From the NCBI GenBank assembly GCA_026129865.1, contig JAHCHG010000002.1, forward strand, positions 488,508-552,507: DNA of 64,000 bases, in the 5' to 3' direction. Of the stretch, positions 13,565 to 22,600 are shown one piece after another. The number at the start of each line of letters is the position of its first letter. Within the stretch, counting starts at the first letter, position 1. The DNA is from Pyrinomonadaceae bacterium. GTDB lineage: Bacteria; Acidobacteriota; Blastocatellia; Pyrinomonadales; Pyrinomonadaceae. Both the position numbers and the translations under genes were made by a program. Under the pieces are notes generated by a model that worked only from the letters and a program-made list of their open reading frames with translations, was not told where the DNA came from and searched no databases.

Positions 13565-15007
13565 CTATGGCTTGATGTTAAACAATTCAACAAAATGCGC
13601 CGTAAATAGCTGGCGCAGAAGTAATCTCTTATAATTTTCCGCTCCGCGCACGTCCGAAATTGGAGCGATTTCGGTTTGGATAATTTCGTGTGCTTCGGCG
13701 ATTGTTTCTTGTGAAATTTCCCTGCCGCGCAAGAATTCGGAAGTTTTTCTAAGATACAAAGGAATCGGCGCGACTCCGCCGGCGGAAACGTGGGCTTTGG
13801 TTATGACGCTTGAACCACCCGCTGACGCAGGTGGTTCTGACCTTAGTGAAATCGCTGTGTTTACCGAAGCGATGTCTAAATAAGTGCGCTTGCAGACTTT
13901 TTCAAAATTGAAATTGGTGAAATTTTTTCGGAAACGGATTTTTGAGATGAATTCATCGTCTGATTTGGCTAATTGTTTGTAGCCGAGATAAAAATCTTTT
14001 AATGCGATGTTTCGAGTTTGCGCAGTTCTGCCATCCGCTGATGCAGGTGGTTTTGACAGTTCGATTTGCGCATTAAGCGCGAGAAACCACGCCGTCATAT
14101 CGCCGATTGGCGAAGCGTTGACGAAGTTTCCGGCGAGCGTCGCCATATTGCGGATCGGCGTCGATGAAACGAGCTTCAGATGTTTGTAAAGATTTGGAAA
14201 GAGCCGGTTAAAAACTTCCGATTCGAGTAGATCGGTAACAACGACCGACGCTCCGAGTTCGACGAAATCATCCGATTCCTTAATAAATCGCAGTTCGGTG
14301 TTATCGAATAAACTTTCCGCCTCAGCGTGAACCATTACTTCAGGTCTTTGCACATATAAATCTGTGCCGCCGGAGACGAAACGGGTCGGAACCGTTTGCT
14401 GTAGCGAACGGTTTAACGCGGCAGGTTCGGACATTACTTTAAGGCGAAAATTTATATCTTTGAAATATTCGGGAACAATCTCTTTCTCAATTGCGCAGCT
14501 TAAACCATCCGCTACCGCAGATGGTTCCGACTTGTCGCATAATTTCATTGCAGCGCGTTCGATGGATTTGTAACCCGTGCAGCGGCAAATGTTGCCGTCA
14601 ATCGCGGAAACCGCCATTTCATTTGTTTTCGGCGTTTCGTCTAAACAAAAATTCGTGAGCGACATCACAAAACCGACCGTGCAAAATCCGCATTGCGTTC
14701 CCGATTCGTCAACTAAAGCCTGCTGAACTTCCGTTAACTCGCCGTTTTCTTTGTTAATTCCCTCGATCGTGACGATATGTTTTCCCGCGGCATTGGCAAG
14801 CGGCATCAGACAGGAAGTTTGCGTACGATATTTCACTTTTTTATCGATCAATTCGCCGACCAAAACCGTACACGCTCCGCAGTCGCCTTCACGGCAGCCG
14901 ATCTTAGTACCTTTTAAGTTTTTGCGGTATCGGACAAAATCGAGAACCGTAAACCCTTTCGGCAGTTCGGTTTCGATCGTTTGATTGTTCAGGATAAATC
15001 TAATCAT
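13565..15007 (-). CDS. xdhA: Xanthine dehydrogenase small subunit (2Fe-2S and FAD)
   Basis: This 480-residue subunit passes electrons from the molybdenum subunit through two 2Fe-2S clusters to FAD and NAD. The plant-type cluster ligands are C38, C43, C46 and C66 (CREGDCGACTVL region). The second cluster ligands are C106, C109, C141 and C143 (CGFCTVGF and CRCTGYKSIE). The FAD domain follows, with VSGGTDLYVQ and the TIRNMATLAGNF motif written STPIRNMATLAGNF. Three short segments, residues ~160-169, ~317-326 and ~389-398, are SEPPAVAGG-like peptides encoded by palindromic repeats inserted without breaking the frame. The 3' end is partly duplicated at 12947-13065. Confidence 0.92.
   Translation of the reverse strand: MIRFILNNQTIETELPKGFTVLDFVRYRKNLKGTKIGCREGDCGACTVLVGELIDKKVKYRTQTSCLMPLANAAGKHIVTIEGINKENGELTEVQQALVDESGTQCGFCTVGFVMSLTNFCLDETPKTNEMAVSAIDGNICRCTGYKSIERAAMKLCDKSEPSAVADGLSCAIEKEIVPEYFKDINFRLKVMSEPAALNRSLQQTVPTRFVSGGTDLYVQRPEVMVHAEAESLFDNTELRFIKESDDFVELGASVVVTDLLESEVFNRLFPNLYKHLKLVSSTPIRNMATLAGNFVNASPIGDMTAWFLALNAQIELSKPPASADGRTAQTRNIALKDFYLGYKQLAKSDDEFISKIRFRKNFTNFNFEKVCKRTYLDIASVNTAISLRSEPPASAGGSSVITKAHVSAGGVAPIPLYLRKTSEFLRGREISQETIAEAHEIIQTEIAPISDVRGAENYKRLLLRQLFTAHFVELFNIKP
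13813..13841. repeat. In-frame palindromic element in xdhA (third copy)
   Basis: The element aaccacccgctgacgcaggt followed by ggttctgac is palindromic and is read as SEPPASAGG in XdhA. It is nearly identical to the elements at 2444-2473 and 2509-2537. Confidence 0.85.
14031..14058. repeat. In-frame palindromic element in xdhA (second copy)
   Basis: This element, ccatccgctgatgcaggtgg followed by ttttgaca, is read as SKPPASADG within the FAD domain of XdhA. It belongs to the same family as the copies at 13813 and 14502. Confidence 0.82.
14502..14531. repeat. In-frame palindromic element in xdhA (first copy)
   Basis: This element, aaaccatccgctaccgcaga followed by tggttccgac, is read as SEPSAVADGL in the linker between the iron-sulfur and FAD domains of XdhA. 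A linker is a position likely to tolerate extra residues. Confidence 0.85.
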
Positions 15008-15073
15008 TTCTAAAAATTGAATAATTGATAAAATTTTCTATTCCTAATTATCCACTCTCAATTATCCTTTGCT

Positions 15074-15538
15074 TCAAAATTTGCGAATCAAAATCACGCC
15101 GACCGTGATCAACGCCGCACCGATCACGCGCGGAATGCTTATCTGTTTTTCCGGAACGTCCAGCCAGCCGAAATGATCAATGATCAACGTGATCAGCATC
15201 TGACCGGCGATAACCAGGCTGAATGTCAGCGCCACCCCAAGGCGCGGGACAAGCAAAACCGTCGTTGCAACGAAAAAAGCGCCGAGAACGCCGCCCGTCC
15301 ATGCGACGAGCGGCAAACCCTTCGCCGAAAAGATCGCCCCGAGCGGAATTCCGGTCGCCAGAATATAAATGAAAAGTGCCGCGGTTCCGACAATGAATGA
15401 AACAAACGCAGCCAAAATCGGGCTGTTTACGCCAAGCGCGAGCTTATTATTTATCGCTGCCTGCGTCGGCATCATCATGCCTGCGACGATCGCCAGCAGA
15501 ATGAAAAAATAACTGTTTATAAACGAAGTCACCCTCAA
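15074..15538 (-). CDS. YdcZ/DUF606 family inner-membrane protein
   Basis: This 154-residue protein has five likely membrane helices and the DUF606 pattern MMMPTQAAINNKLALGVNSP near the N-terminus, related to the DMT/EamA transporters. Members are half-size transporters of unknown substrate that may work as dimers. It lies between the guanine deaminase and xdhA genes on the same strand. A role in moving a purine or its breakdown product is plausible from context only. Confidence 0.82.
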   Translation of the reverse strand: MRVTSFINSYFFILLAIVAGMMMPTQAAINNKLALGVNSPILAAFVSFIVGTAALFIYILATGIPLGAIFSAKGLPLVAWTGGVLGAFFVATTVLLVPRLGVALTFSLVIAGQMLITLIIDHFGWLDVPEKQISIPRVIGAALITVGVILIRKF

Positions 15539-15600
15539 ATTCTTGTTTAACCCAAATTTTGAATAGTTTCCTCAAACGGTTTAGGTGCGACGCTTTCCGC

Positions 15601-16077
15601 TCAATATTCGATCTTTTGCGGCATTGATTCCCACATTTTAAAAACGCCTAAACCCTCTATTCGCAAAAGATTTATGGTTTCGATGCGGCGTTCTTCGAGA
15701 TCCCGCCCGATCTCATCATAAATGAACTGGTCGTCAAATCCGATCCCTGCCGCATCCTCGCGTGTGCAGGCGTAGAACATTTTTTCCGGTCGTGCCCAGT
15801 AAATCGCACCGAGGCACATCGGACACGGTTCGCACGAAGTATAGATCGTGCAGCCGCGAAGTTGGAAATCCTTGAGCGCCGCGCACGCCTTACGAATCGC
15901 GCTGACCTCGGCATGCGCAGTCGGGTCGTTTTTTGAAGTTACCTCGTTCCAGCCTTCGGCTATTATCTCGCCGTTTTTTACAACAACGGCACCGAAAGGT
16001 CCGCCGGCACCGTGGTCGATTCCCTTTTTCGCCAATTCTATCGCCCGGCGCATAAATTTTTCGTCTTGTTCGCTCAT
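15601..16077 (-). CDS. guaD: Guanine deaminase (CDA-fold nucleoside deaminase family)
   Basis: This 158-residue zinc-dependent deaminase has the zinc motif HAE at H55-E57 and PCPMC with C85 and C88. The segment CLGAIYWARPEKMFYACTRE followed by GFDDQFIYDEI is characteristic of the short GuaD type that converts guanine to xanthine. The length fits. It lies at the head of a minus-strand run leading into xdhA, which supports a guanine to xanthine to urate route. Deamination of another base cannot be ruled out without assay. Confidence 0.85.
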   Translation of the reverse strand: MSEQDEKFMRRAIELAKKGIDHGAGGPFGAVVVKNGEIIAEGWNEVTSKNDPTAHAEVSAIRKACAALKDFQLRGCTIYTSCEPCPMCLGAIYWARPEKMFYACTREDAAGIGFDDQFIYDEIGRDLEERRIETINLLRIEGLGVFKMWESMPQKIEY

Positions 16078-16142
16078 TTATTTCATTTCAAACACGCTGA
16101 GAAGGTGTTTTTCTTTCCGATACTGATGTTCTGAGTTTACCC

Positions 16143-17192
16143 TTACTCGGTGCAGGTTCCTGCGGGTTCAAAGTCGCGAATGTCTTTAAATGGCTTTTCG
16201 CTATCGGTAAAATCCGGTCGATAATAAAGTGAAGCCGAATCAAATTCCTGCATGAATCCGTTTTCAAATCCGAGTTGATCGAGCAGATCGACCGCCTTTG
16301 ACCATTCGCGCTCTGAAATTTTACGCGAAAGCAAAATGTAACGCGAGTCGTTCGCGGCTTTGTTTGTCGCGTAGTACTGCGCCATCAGCGAAATCGAGAC
16401 CTTCGGCGAGAGATTTTCGCGAATCCAAACAAGATTTTCTTCTATTCCCGCAATGTCGTTGGGCAGAACGAGCATTCGAATAACGAGTCCTCGCCGCAGC
16501 AGTCCGTTTTCATCGAAAACAAGCTCGTCGCCCATCTGGCGATGCATTTCTATCAATGCGTTCCGGGCGTGATCGGTGTAACCGCGGACCTTTGAAAACG
16601 TAAAGCCCGCATCATTTTCGGAATATTTGAGGTCCGGAAGATAAATATCGACAATGCCGTCCAACAGCCGCAAAACTTCGACCGAATCGTAGGCGTTGGT
16701 GTTGTAAACGATCGGAATGTTCAACCCGTTTTCTGCCGCGATCGATATCGCACGCGCCATTTGCGGGGCAAAATGAGTCGGAGAAACGAATCCGATGTTA
16801 TGACAGCCCTTTGCCTGAAGTTCGAGCATCATTTCGGCAAGGCGTTCATGCGAAACTTCGTTCTTTTTCTGCTCTTTCCAGGTTTGCGAAATTTGATAGT
16901 TTTGGCAGTAAACGCAGCGAAGATTGCAGTTGCCGAAAAAAATGTTGCCGGCACCATGCGTTCCGCTCAATGCCGGTTCTTCGCCGAAATGCGGCGTGTA
17001 GCTTGAAACGACCGGAAGGCGTCCCGAATAACACGCAGCGATCTCGTCATTACGCCGGTTATTGCCGCAATCTTTCGGACAAACCGTGCAGCTTTCCAGC
17101 AGCGATTCGAGCGCTTCAACTCTCTTTATTAGCTCGCCCGCCGCCAAAAGTTCCATGTAGTTTGTGGCGAAAACGGCGCTGTCCTTTTTCAT
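16143..17192 (-). CDS. PflX-like radical SAM protein
   Basis: This radical SAM enzyme of about 349 residues has the cluster motif CNLRCVYC at C89, C93 and C96 (counted from the ATG at 17192). An N-terminal cysteine set, C35, C38 and C42 (CTVCPKDCGNNR), is typical of PflX-like pyruvate formate-lyase activase homologues. GFVSPTHFAPQ and GIVDIYLPDLKYSE also fit that family. Its true substrate is unknown. The start is uncertain. The frame is open to 17297, but 17192 or 17156 avoids a long overlap with the membrane protein gene upstream, which ends at 17116. Confidence 0.85.
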   Translation of the reverse strand: MKKDSAVFATNYMELLAAGELIKRVEALESLLESCTVCPKDCGNNRRNDEIAACYSGRLPVVSSYTPHFGEEPALSGTHGAGNIFFGNCNLRCVYCQNYQISQTWKEQKKNEVSHERLAEMMLELQAKGCHNIGFVSPTHFAPQMARAISIAAENGLNIPIVYNTNAYDSVEVLRLLDGIVDIYLPDLKYSENDAGFTFSKVRGYTDHARNALIEMHRQMGDELVFDENGLLRRGLVIRMLVLPNDIAGIEENLVWIRENLSPKVSISLMAQYYATNKAANDSRYILLSRKISEREWSKAVDLLDQLGFENGFMQEFDSASLYYRPDFTDSEKPFKDIRDFEPAGTCTE

Positions 17193-17742
17193 TGTAGGTA
17201 TATTTGCTGATGATATCTTCGGGCGCGACACTTCGCGCAAGTTCCCAGGTAAAATCCATTTCGGCATTGACCGTCGCCGTCGCCATACGAGTTTCACGGA
17301 GCATCAAAATGCTGCCGTAGAACAGGAAAATAATTCCGATGATCCCTATAACTATCGGGATCCAGCGAAACCACGGTACAAAAGCGGCAAGCGCGATGGT
17401 TACGCTGGTTAAAATAAAGAATCCCAGTCCGTAGTAAAAACTTCCCATCGCTTTTTGAAGAATTCGCGCGCGGCTCGTAACTTTATCCAAAAGTTTTACA
17501 ACTGTATCGAGCCGCTTTCCGTAAAGCGGGATCGCGCCCTTATCCGTAGCCATCATCAGATCGTTCAAGCGAGTTTCAAGTTCGCGAACGCGGTCGACAA
17601 CACGTCCCAATCGCGTCGAAGTCGATAAGACTAATGAACCGGTCGCCGAGATCAGCAGCGTAGGCGTAACCATTGCGGTCAAAAATTCAATCGTAGAATT
17701 CAGTGCATACGGATTAAGGTTGATCAGATCTTCAGCAAACAT
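17116..17742 (-). CDS. DUF2721 family membrane protein
   Basis: This 208-residue protein has an N-terminal membrane segment containing TPTLLISATGSLVLSTSTRL, then a coiled-coil-like charged region (GRVVDRVRELETRLNDL), two further adjacent membrane helices around residues 100-150 and a soluble tail. This is the DUF2721 layout, whose function is not known. The 3' end overlaps the start of the radical SAM gene by up to 77 bases. Confidence 0.8.
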   Translation of the reverse strand: MFAEDLINLNPYALNSTIEFLTAMVTPTLLISATGSLVLSTSTRLGRVVDRVRELETRLNDLMMATDKGAIPLYGKRLDTVVKLLDKVTSRARILQKAMGSFYYGLGFFILTSVTIALAAFVPWFRWIPIVIGIIGIIFLFYGSILMLRETRMATATVNAEMDFTWELARSVAPEDIISKYTYNEKGQRRFRHKLHGTFGGGRANKES

Positions 17743-17795
17743 TTCTGGATTCTTGTCCTTGCGCTGGAGCGCTTTAACATTAGAAAATAGATGGT

Positions 17796-18803
17796 ATGAC
17801 TACGGATAGTAAAACTCAAGGAACTGTTAAGGTTTTGAAACATGACAGCGAAGTTCTGAAGAATAACCCGCTCGGCGACCCTCATTTGCGCGACGTTTAT
17901 GTCTATCTTCCGCCGGATTACGACGACGAAAGACGTTTTCCTGTCATATATAATCTCACGGGCTTTACCGGTCGCGGAAAGATGTTTCTGAACGACAATG
18001 CTTTTACGCCGAATTTTGCAGAACGAATGGATAAATTGATCGGTGAAAAGACGATCAAGCCGATGATCGTCGTCATGCCGGACTGCTTTACGAAATTCGG
18101 CGGTTCGCAATATGTAAATTCCAGCGCGACGGGCGATTACGAAGATTATTTAACAAAAGAGATCGTCCCTTTTATCGATGAAAACTTAAAAACGATAAAT
18201 GACCGCAGCGCTCGTGCCGTGATGGGAAAATCGTCCGGCGGTTACGGCGCGCTTGTTTTGGCGATGCGACGCGCGGACATTTTCGGTCTCGCCTGTTCGA
18301 CCAGCGGCGACTGTTATTTCGAATACGGCTATTTTACCGAATTTCCGAAGGCATTTCGCGGAATGAAAGGCGACCCGATGAAACTCGTTGACAAATTTTA
18401 CGACGAAAAACAGAAAAAGGGTCAGAACGATTTCGACGCGCTCAATATTTTAGCAATGAGCGCCTGTTATTCGCCAGATCCGGAATCGCAATACGGTTTT
18501 GATCTGCCGTTTGATCTTGCAACCGGCGAGCGGCGCGAAGACATCTGCGAAAAATGGCTGGCGCACGATCCCGTCAGAATGGTCGAAAAATACTCGGAAA
18601 ACCTTAAGAAACTTAAACTTTTGTACATCGATGCCGGAAGTCACGACGAATTTTTCCTCGACATCGGCGCCCGGATCCTTTGCGATCGTTTAAATAAATT
18701 GGGTATCGATTTTATTCACGAAGAATTTGATGACGGACATCGAAACATCAGCTATCGCGCCGACCGTTCGCTTGAACTCATCTCTAAAAACATCGGTTTT
18801 TGA
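17796..18803 (+). CDS. Esterase of the Fes/EstD (putative esterase) type
   Basis: This 335-residue alpha/beta-hydrolase of the putative esterase family starts RDVYVYLPPDYDDERRFPVI, as in enterochelin esterase and feruloyl esterase-like enzymes. The nucleophile motif is GKSSGG with Ser146, the acid is probably in DAGSHDEFF, and the histidine is in FDDGHRNISYR. There is no signal peptide. It is transcribed divergently from the DUF2721 gene. The substrate is not evident. Confidence 0.85.
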   Translation: MTTDSKTQGTVKVLKHDSEVLKNNPLGDPHLRDVYVYLPPDYDDERRFPVIYNLTGFTGRGKMFLNDNAFTPNFAERMDKLIGEKTIKPMIVVMPDCFTKFGGSQYVNSSATGDYEDYLTKEIVPFIDENLKTINDRSARAVMGKSSGGYGALVLAMRRADIFGLACSTSGDCYFEYGYFTEFPKAFRGMKGDPMKLVDKFYDEKQKKGQNDFDALNILAMSACYSPDPESQYGFDLPFDLATGERREDICEKWLAHDPVRMVEKYSENLKKLKLLYIDAGSHDEFFLDIGARILCDRLNKLGIDFIHEEFDDGHRNISYRADRSLELISKNIGF

Positions 18804-18944
18804 TTGAATTCCTTGAAAATTACATCTCGTTCATACAAAGTAATGTTTAGCGTTTTCATCCTTTACATTGACTGACATTTTTATCCTTTCGTTAATTCTG
18901 ACCGGGAACGCAAATTAGGTTTCCGTCGCTTTAAATAAATTGTT

Positions 18945-21362
18945 ATGAAGCTTCGATCTCAATTGGTCTTAACCGTCTTTCTTTTCGCCTTCTTTGCAAT
19001 GCTTCCTTCTTCTGTTTTTGCGAAGGATGAATGGATCAGCGTTAAATCAAAAAATTTTTACCTCGTCGGTAACGCGAGCGAAAAGGAAATTCGCCGAGCC
19101 GCGACAAAACTCGAACAATTTCGCGAGACCTTTCGGCAGCTATTTTCTTCAACAAATCTAACGGCTTCGGTACCGACGAACGTGATCGTCTTTAAAAACG
19201 ACAACGCCTATAAGCCGTTCAAACCGAAGCGTGCGGACGGCAAGATCGACAAATTCATCGCCGGATACTTTCAGCCCGGCGAAGATGTTAATTACATCAC
19301 GCTTTCCGCTGACGGAAATGACGATCAAATGTACGGCACCGTTTTTCACGAATATGTTCATTTCATCATGGATATGAATTTCGGTAAATCGGAAATTCCG
19401 GCGTGGTTTAATGAGGGTTTGGCAGAATATTATCAAACATTTTCGATCAAGGACGACCGCGAAGTCACGCTCGGGCTGGCGCAGGACGAACATCTTGCAT
19501 TGCTCCAGCGAACCCAGTTGATTCCGCTTGAAACGTTGTTCAAAATAAGCAACTTTGAACTTCATCAGAACGAAAATCGCGCGCGAAGCGTTTTTTACGC
19601 GCAATCCTGGGCGCTTGTCCATTACATAATCCAATCGAACAAAACCGACAATCTCGGCGCGTTTATGGATCTTGTATTAAAAGGCTCACCGCACGAAGCC
19701 GCGTTTCAAGCCGCTTTTCAAATGAACTTCGATCAAATGGAGAAGGAGTTGAAAAAATACGTCAACCAGCGGACGTATAAAATTTCGGTCGCAAAGTTTG
19801 AAAAAAAATTGACTTACGACGCCGAAATGGAGACGAAACCGCTTAGCGAGGCGTCGGCAAATGCGTACCTTGGGGACCTGCTTTATCATACGAACCGCGC
19901 CGATGACGCCGAAGAATACCTCGCCAAAGCGATCGCTCTGGAACCGAACTTGAGTATGGCTCAAAGCTCGATGGGAATGGTCAAAATTCAGCAAAGAAAG
20001 TTTGCCGAGGCGAAAACTTTTCTTGAAAAAGCGATAAATGACGACCAGAAAAATCATATCGCGTTTTATCAGTATGCATATTTGCTGAGCCGCGAAGCGC
20101 TTGATGAGTTTGGCTACGCTACTTCGATCGAGCCGGAAATTGCGGCGAAAATGCGCGGTCTGCTGCAAAAAGCGATCGCGATCAATCCTTCTTTTACCGA
20201 TAGTTACGAACTTTTGGCTTTTATCAGCCTGGTAAACAATGAAAATCTGGACGAAGCCGTCAGTTTCATGCGAACGGCGCTCCATTACAAACCGGGGAAC
20301 GAAAGATATCTGCTGCGTACAGGCGATCTTTATCTTCGTCAGCAGAATTTCCAAGAGTCGATGAAAATTGCCGAAAAGATCGCGGCAACTTCGGGCGATT
20401 CTGCCAATAAGGCTCGCGCAAAAGAAATGATCGCGCGAATTCGGCAATCGCAGGAATTACAGGCAAAACGTGAGCTTTCTAAAAAAGAATATGACGAAGC
20501 AATAAAAAACGGAGCGCGACCTGTTCTTGTTACGCGGACGAACGGCAGCGGTCTATCGCCTGGGGAAATTCAGAAAGTTCGAGAAAAAGAGGAACTGCAA
20601 GCGTTGAACCAGGCAATAATGAAGCCTGCGAACGGCGAACGGCAGGTGATCGGGAAGATTACGAAAGTCGCGTGCAGCGGCGAAAATGTTACTTACACGG
20701 TTAACGTGAACGACGGAAAAGAGCTTAATCTTTCAAGCGTTGGGTTTATGGATCTGTCGGTCGTTACGTTCAGTCCGAACCCGGATCACAAAAACGTCGG
20801 ATGTAATGCCGATCTTTCCGACAAAAATGCGGTTTTGACGTTTAAAACGGCGACGAGCTCCGAGTCTTCAGACGGCGAACTGACCTCGATCGATTTCGTT
20901 CCGGACAATTTTAGATTTTTGACGGAAAAGGAATGGGCGACTCTAAATGGAACGGAGGAAGATGCCTCGGAGGTAATCGTTCCGAGCAATCCGCCTGTTG
21001 ATCTTGAAGAACAGCGGCGCAACGCGATGCTTGAGCAGATCGCCCGTTCGATGCGGAAACCGGAAAGCGGCGAAACACGAAAGATCGGTTATCTGGAAAA
21101 GATCGAATGCGACAAAAAGGGCGCGATATTCGTTTTAAGTGTTGCGAATCAAATGTTTAAGCTCCGCGCTTCGACGCCGGAAACGCTTCAGATTCGCGCG
21201 TATGCACCCGAGGTCGGACAGGTTCAATTTGGCTGCGGATTAAAAAGAATTGAAGTTCCGGTCGTTTTTACGTACAAGGCTGCAGACAAGATCAAAAACG
21301 AAATTGCCGGAGACCTTTCCGCGCTGGAATTCGTTCCAAAAAGTTTCAAGCTCGATCAATAG
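18945..21362 (+). CDS. Secreted TPR protein with gluzincin-type metallopeptidase domain
   Basis: This 805-residue protein has a signal peptide ending about residue 27. A peptidase-MA-like domain (DUF1570 type) follows, with zinc motif HEYVH at H135-H139 and the downstream glutamate in FNEGLAEYYQ (about E157-E160). A TPR region at about 300-490 follows (for example RADDAEEYLAKAIALEPN). The C-terminus holds two similar ~100-residue modules, about 563-665 and 700-805, each starting GE-RK-IG and ending LxFVPxxF. They are probably an internal duplication. Periplasmic proteolysis or scaffolding is inferred. Confidence 0.82.
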   Translation: MKLRSQLVLTVFLFAFFAMLPSSVFAKDEWISVKSKNFYLVGNASEKEIRRAATKLEQFRETFRQLFSSTNLTASVPTNVIVFKNDNAYKPFKPKRADGKIDKFIAGYFQPGEDVNYITLSADGNDDQMYGTVFHEYVHFIMDMNFGKSEIPAWFNEGLAEYYQTFSIKDDREVTLGLAQDEHLALLQRTQLIPLETLFKISNFELHQNENRARSVFYAQSWALVHYIIQSNKTDNLGAFMDLVLKGSPHEAAFQAAFQMNFDQMEKELKKYVNQRTYKISVAKFEKKLTYDAEMETKPLSEASANAYLGDLLYHTNRADDAEEYLAKAIALEPNLSMAQSSMGMVKIQQRKFAEAKTFLEKAINDDQKNHIAFYQYAYLLSREALDEFGYATSIEPEIAAKMRGLLQKAIAINPSFTDSYELLAFISLVNNENLDEAVSFMRTALHYKPGNERYLLRTGDLYLRQQNFQESMKIAEKIAATSGDSANKARAKEMIARIRQSQELQAKRELSKKEYDEAIKNGARPVLVTRTNGSGLSPGEIQKVREKEELQALNQAIMKPANGERQVIGKITKVACSGENVTYTVNVNDGKELNLSSVGFMDLSVVTFSPNPDHKNVGCNADLSDKNAVLTFKTATSSESSDGELTSIDFVPDNFRFLTEKEWATLNGTEEDASEVIVPSNPPVDLEEQRRNAMLEQIARSMRKPESGETRKIGYLEKIECDKKGAIFVLSVANQMFKLRASTPETLQIRAYAPEVGQVQFGCGLKRIEVPVVFTYKAADKIKNEIAGDLSALEFVPKSFKLDQ

Positions 21363-21370
21363 ACCGTCGC

Positions 21371-21700
21371 CTAATCAGAAAAAACGCGTTCGACCTCTTT
21401 GTTCATCTTGCCGGTGAGCATATAGAAAACCATTTTGTAATCAGAAATAAATGACCAAAACGGATATTTAAAAGTCGCCGGTCTGTTCCCTTCGATAAAG
21501 AAATGCGAAAACCACGCGAACGCATAGCCGACCGCAAAACACAGAGGAATATAAAGATACGCGCCGTTTCTTAAAAACCAGACGAGTAAAACCAGCCCGA
21601 GCGTAGTTCCGACGAAATGCAAATAACGCGTCGCCGGCTTGCTGTGCTCGCGAACGTAAAAATCCCAAAACTCACTGTATGTTAAGACCTTTTCGCTCAT
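21371..21700 (-). CDS. DUF962/Mpo1-like membrane protein
   Basis: This 109-residue protein carries the DUF962 signature FWDFYVREHSKPATRYLHFV at the N-terminus, two hydrophobic helices, and WFSHFFIEGNRPATFKYPFW. The yeast relative Mpo1 is a dioxygenase acting on 2-hydroxy fatty acids, and the paired histidines here (H19, H28, H68) fit. It is convergent with the TPR-metallopeptidase gene and precedes a fatty acid desaturase on the other side, which hints at lipid metabolism. Confidence 0.82.
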   Translation of the reverse strand: MSEKVLTYSEFWDFYVREHSKPATRYLHFVGTTLGLVLLVWFLRNGAYLYIPLCFAVGYAFAWFSHFFIEGNRPATFKYPFWSFISDYKMVFYMLTGKMNKEVERVFSD

Positions 21701-21733
21701 TTATAATCATTCCAAACAATGTCGTGAGAAATT

Positions 21734-22600
21734 TTATGCCGATTCCGCCGCTTGTTTCAACGCGGAATGAGTTTTTTTTGCGTCGTACAGTCTTATTCTC
21801 TCTGCCCAACCGATTTTTTCAAAGAGTTTTATAGTGATCCAATTCAGATCGAACTCATACCATTTTAAACCGTGCCGCGCCGACGCCGGCTGCGCATGAT
21901 GATTGTTGTGCCAGCCTTCGCCAAACGTCAGAAGTGCGACAAACCAGTTGTTCGTCGAGTCGTCAGCGGTCGCAAACCGTCTTTTTCCAAATAGATGCGA
22001 AAGCGAATTAACAAACCATGTCGAATGCCAGCCGAATACAACGCGCACGACTACGCCCCAAAGTACTGCTCCCCAGCCGCCGATCAAGAAAAGCAAAATT
22101 GCGGAAACAATTATCGGCAGGTAAAAGAATCGGGCTATCAAAACCTGTCCTTTGTCCTTGAGCAGATCGGGGACGTATTTTTCAAATGTAGCGTCGGCGT
22201 GATCCTGCGCCGTTCCCGAAAAGATCCAAAACATATGCGCCCACCAAAACCCTGGACGGGTCGAATGCGGATCTTTGTCCGTTTCGGTATGCTGATGATG
22301 AATTCGATGCGTCGCAACCCATTTATACGGTTCGTTTTGCAGCGCCATCGTACCGAAGATCGTCAAAACATATTCGAGCCATTTCGGAGCTGTAAAACTT
22401 TTATGCGTTAAGAGCCTGTGATAGCCCAAGCCGACGCCGAGACTGCCGACTATCCAATTCCCGACAAGCATTATCGCCAGATTTACCCAGCTAAAATAAA
22501 AGATCGCGGGAATCAAAAGGATATGAAAAGATAAAATAATACCGAGGTCGCGCCAGTTTATCCTCTGAGCAACGCGTGAGGATTGAATTGTTTCCTGCAT
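21734..22600 (-). CDS. Acyl-CoA desaturase (delta-9 type)
   Basis: This 288-residue integral membrane desaturase has the three histidine boxes HRLLTH, HRIHHQH and HNNHH that bind the di-iron centre. The hydrophobic segments are spaced as in stearoyl-CoA desaturases. It introduces a cis double bond into acyl-CoA or lipid-bound acyl chains. It is located upstream of the DUF962 gene on the same strand, with 33 bases between them. The final residues are not unusual. Confidence 0.9.
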   Translation of the reverse strand: MQETIQSSRVAQRINWRDLGIILSFHILLIPAIFYFSWVNLAIMLVGNWIVGSLGVGLGYHRLLTHKSFTAPKWLEYVLTIFGTMALQNEPYKWVATHRIHHQHTETDKDPHSTRPGFWWAHMFWIFSGTAQDHADATFEKYVPDLLKDKGQVLIARFFYLPIIVSAILLFLIGGWGAVLWGVVVRVVFGWHSTWFVNSLSHLFGKRRFATADDSTNNWFVALLTFGEGWHNNHHAQPASARHGLKWYEFDLNWITIKLFEKIGWAERIRLYDAKKTHSALKQAAESA

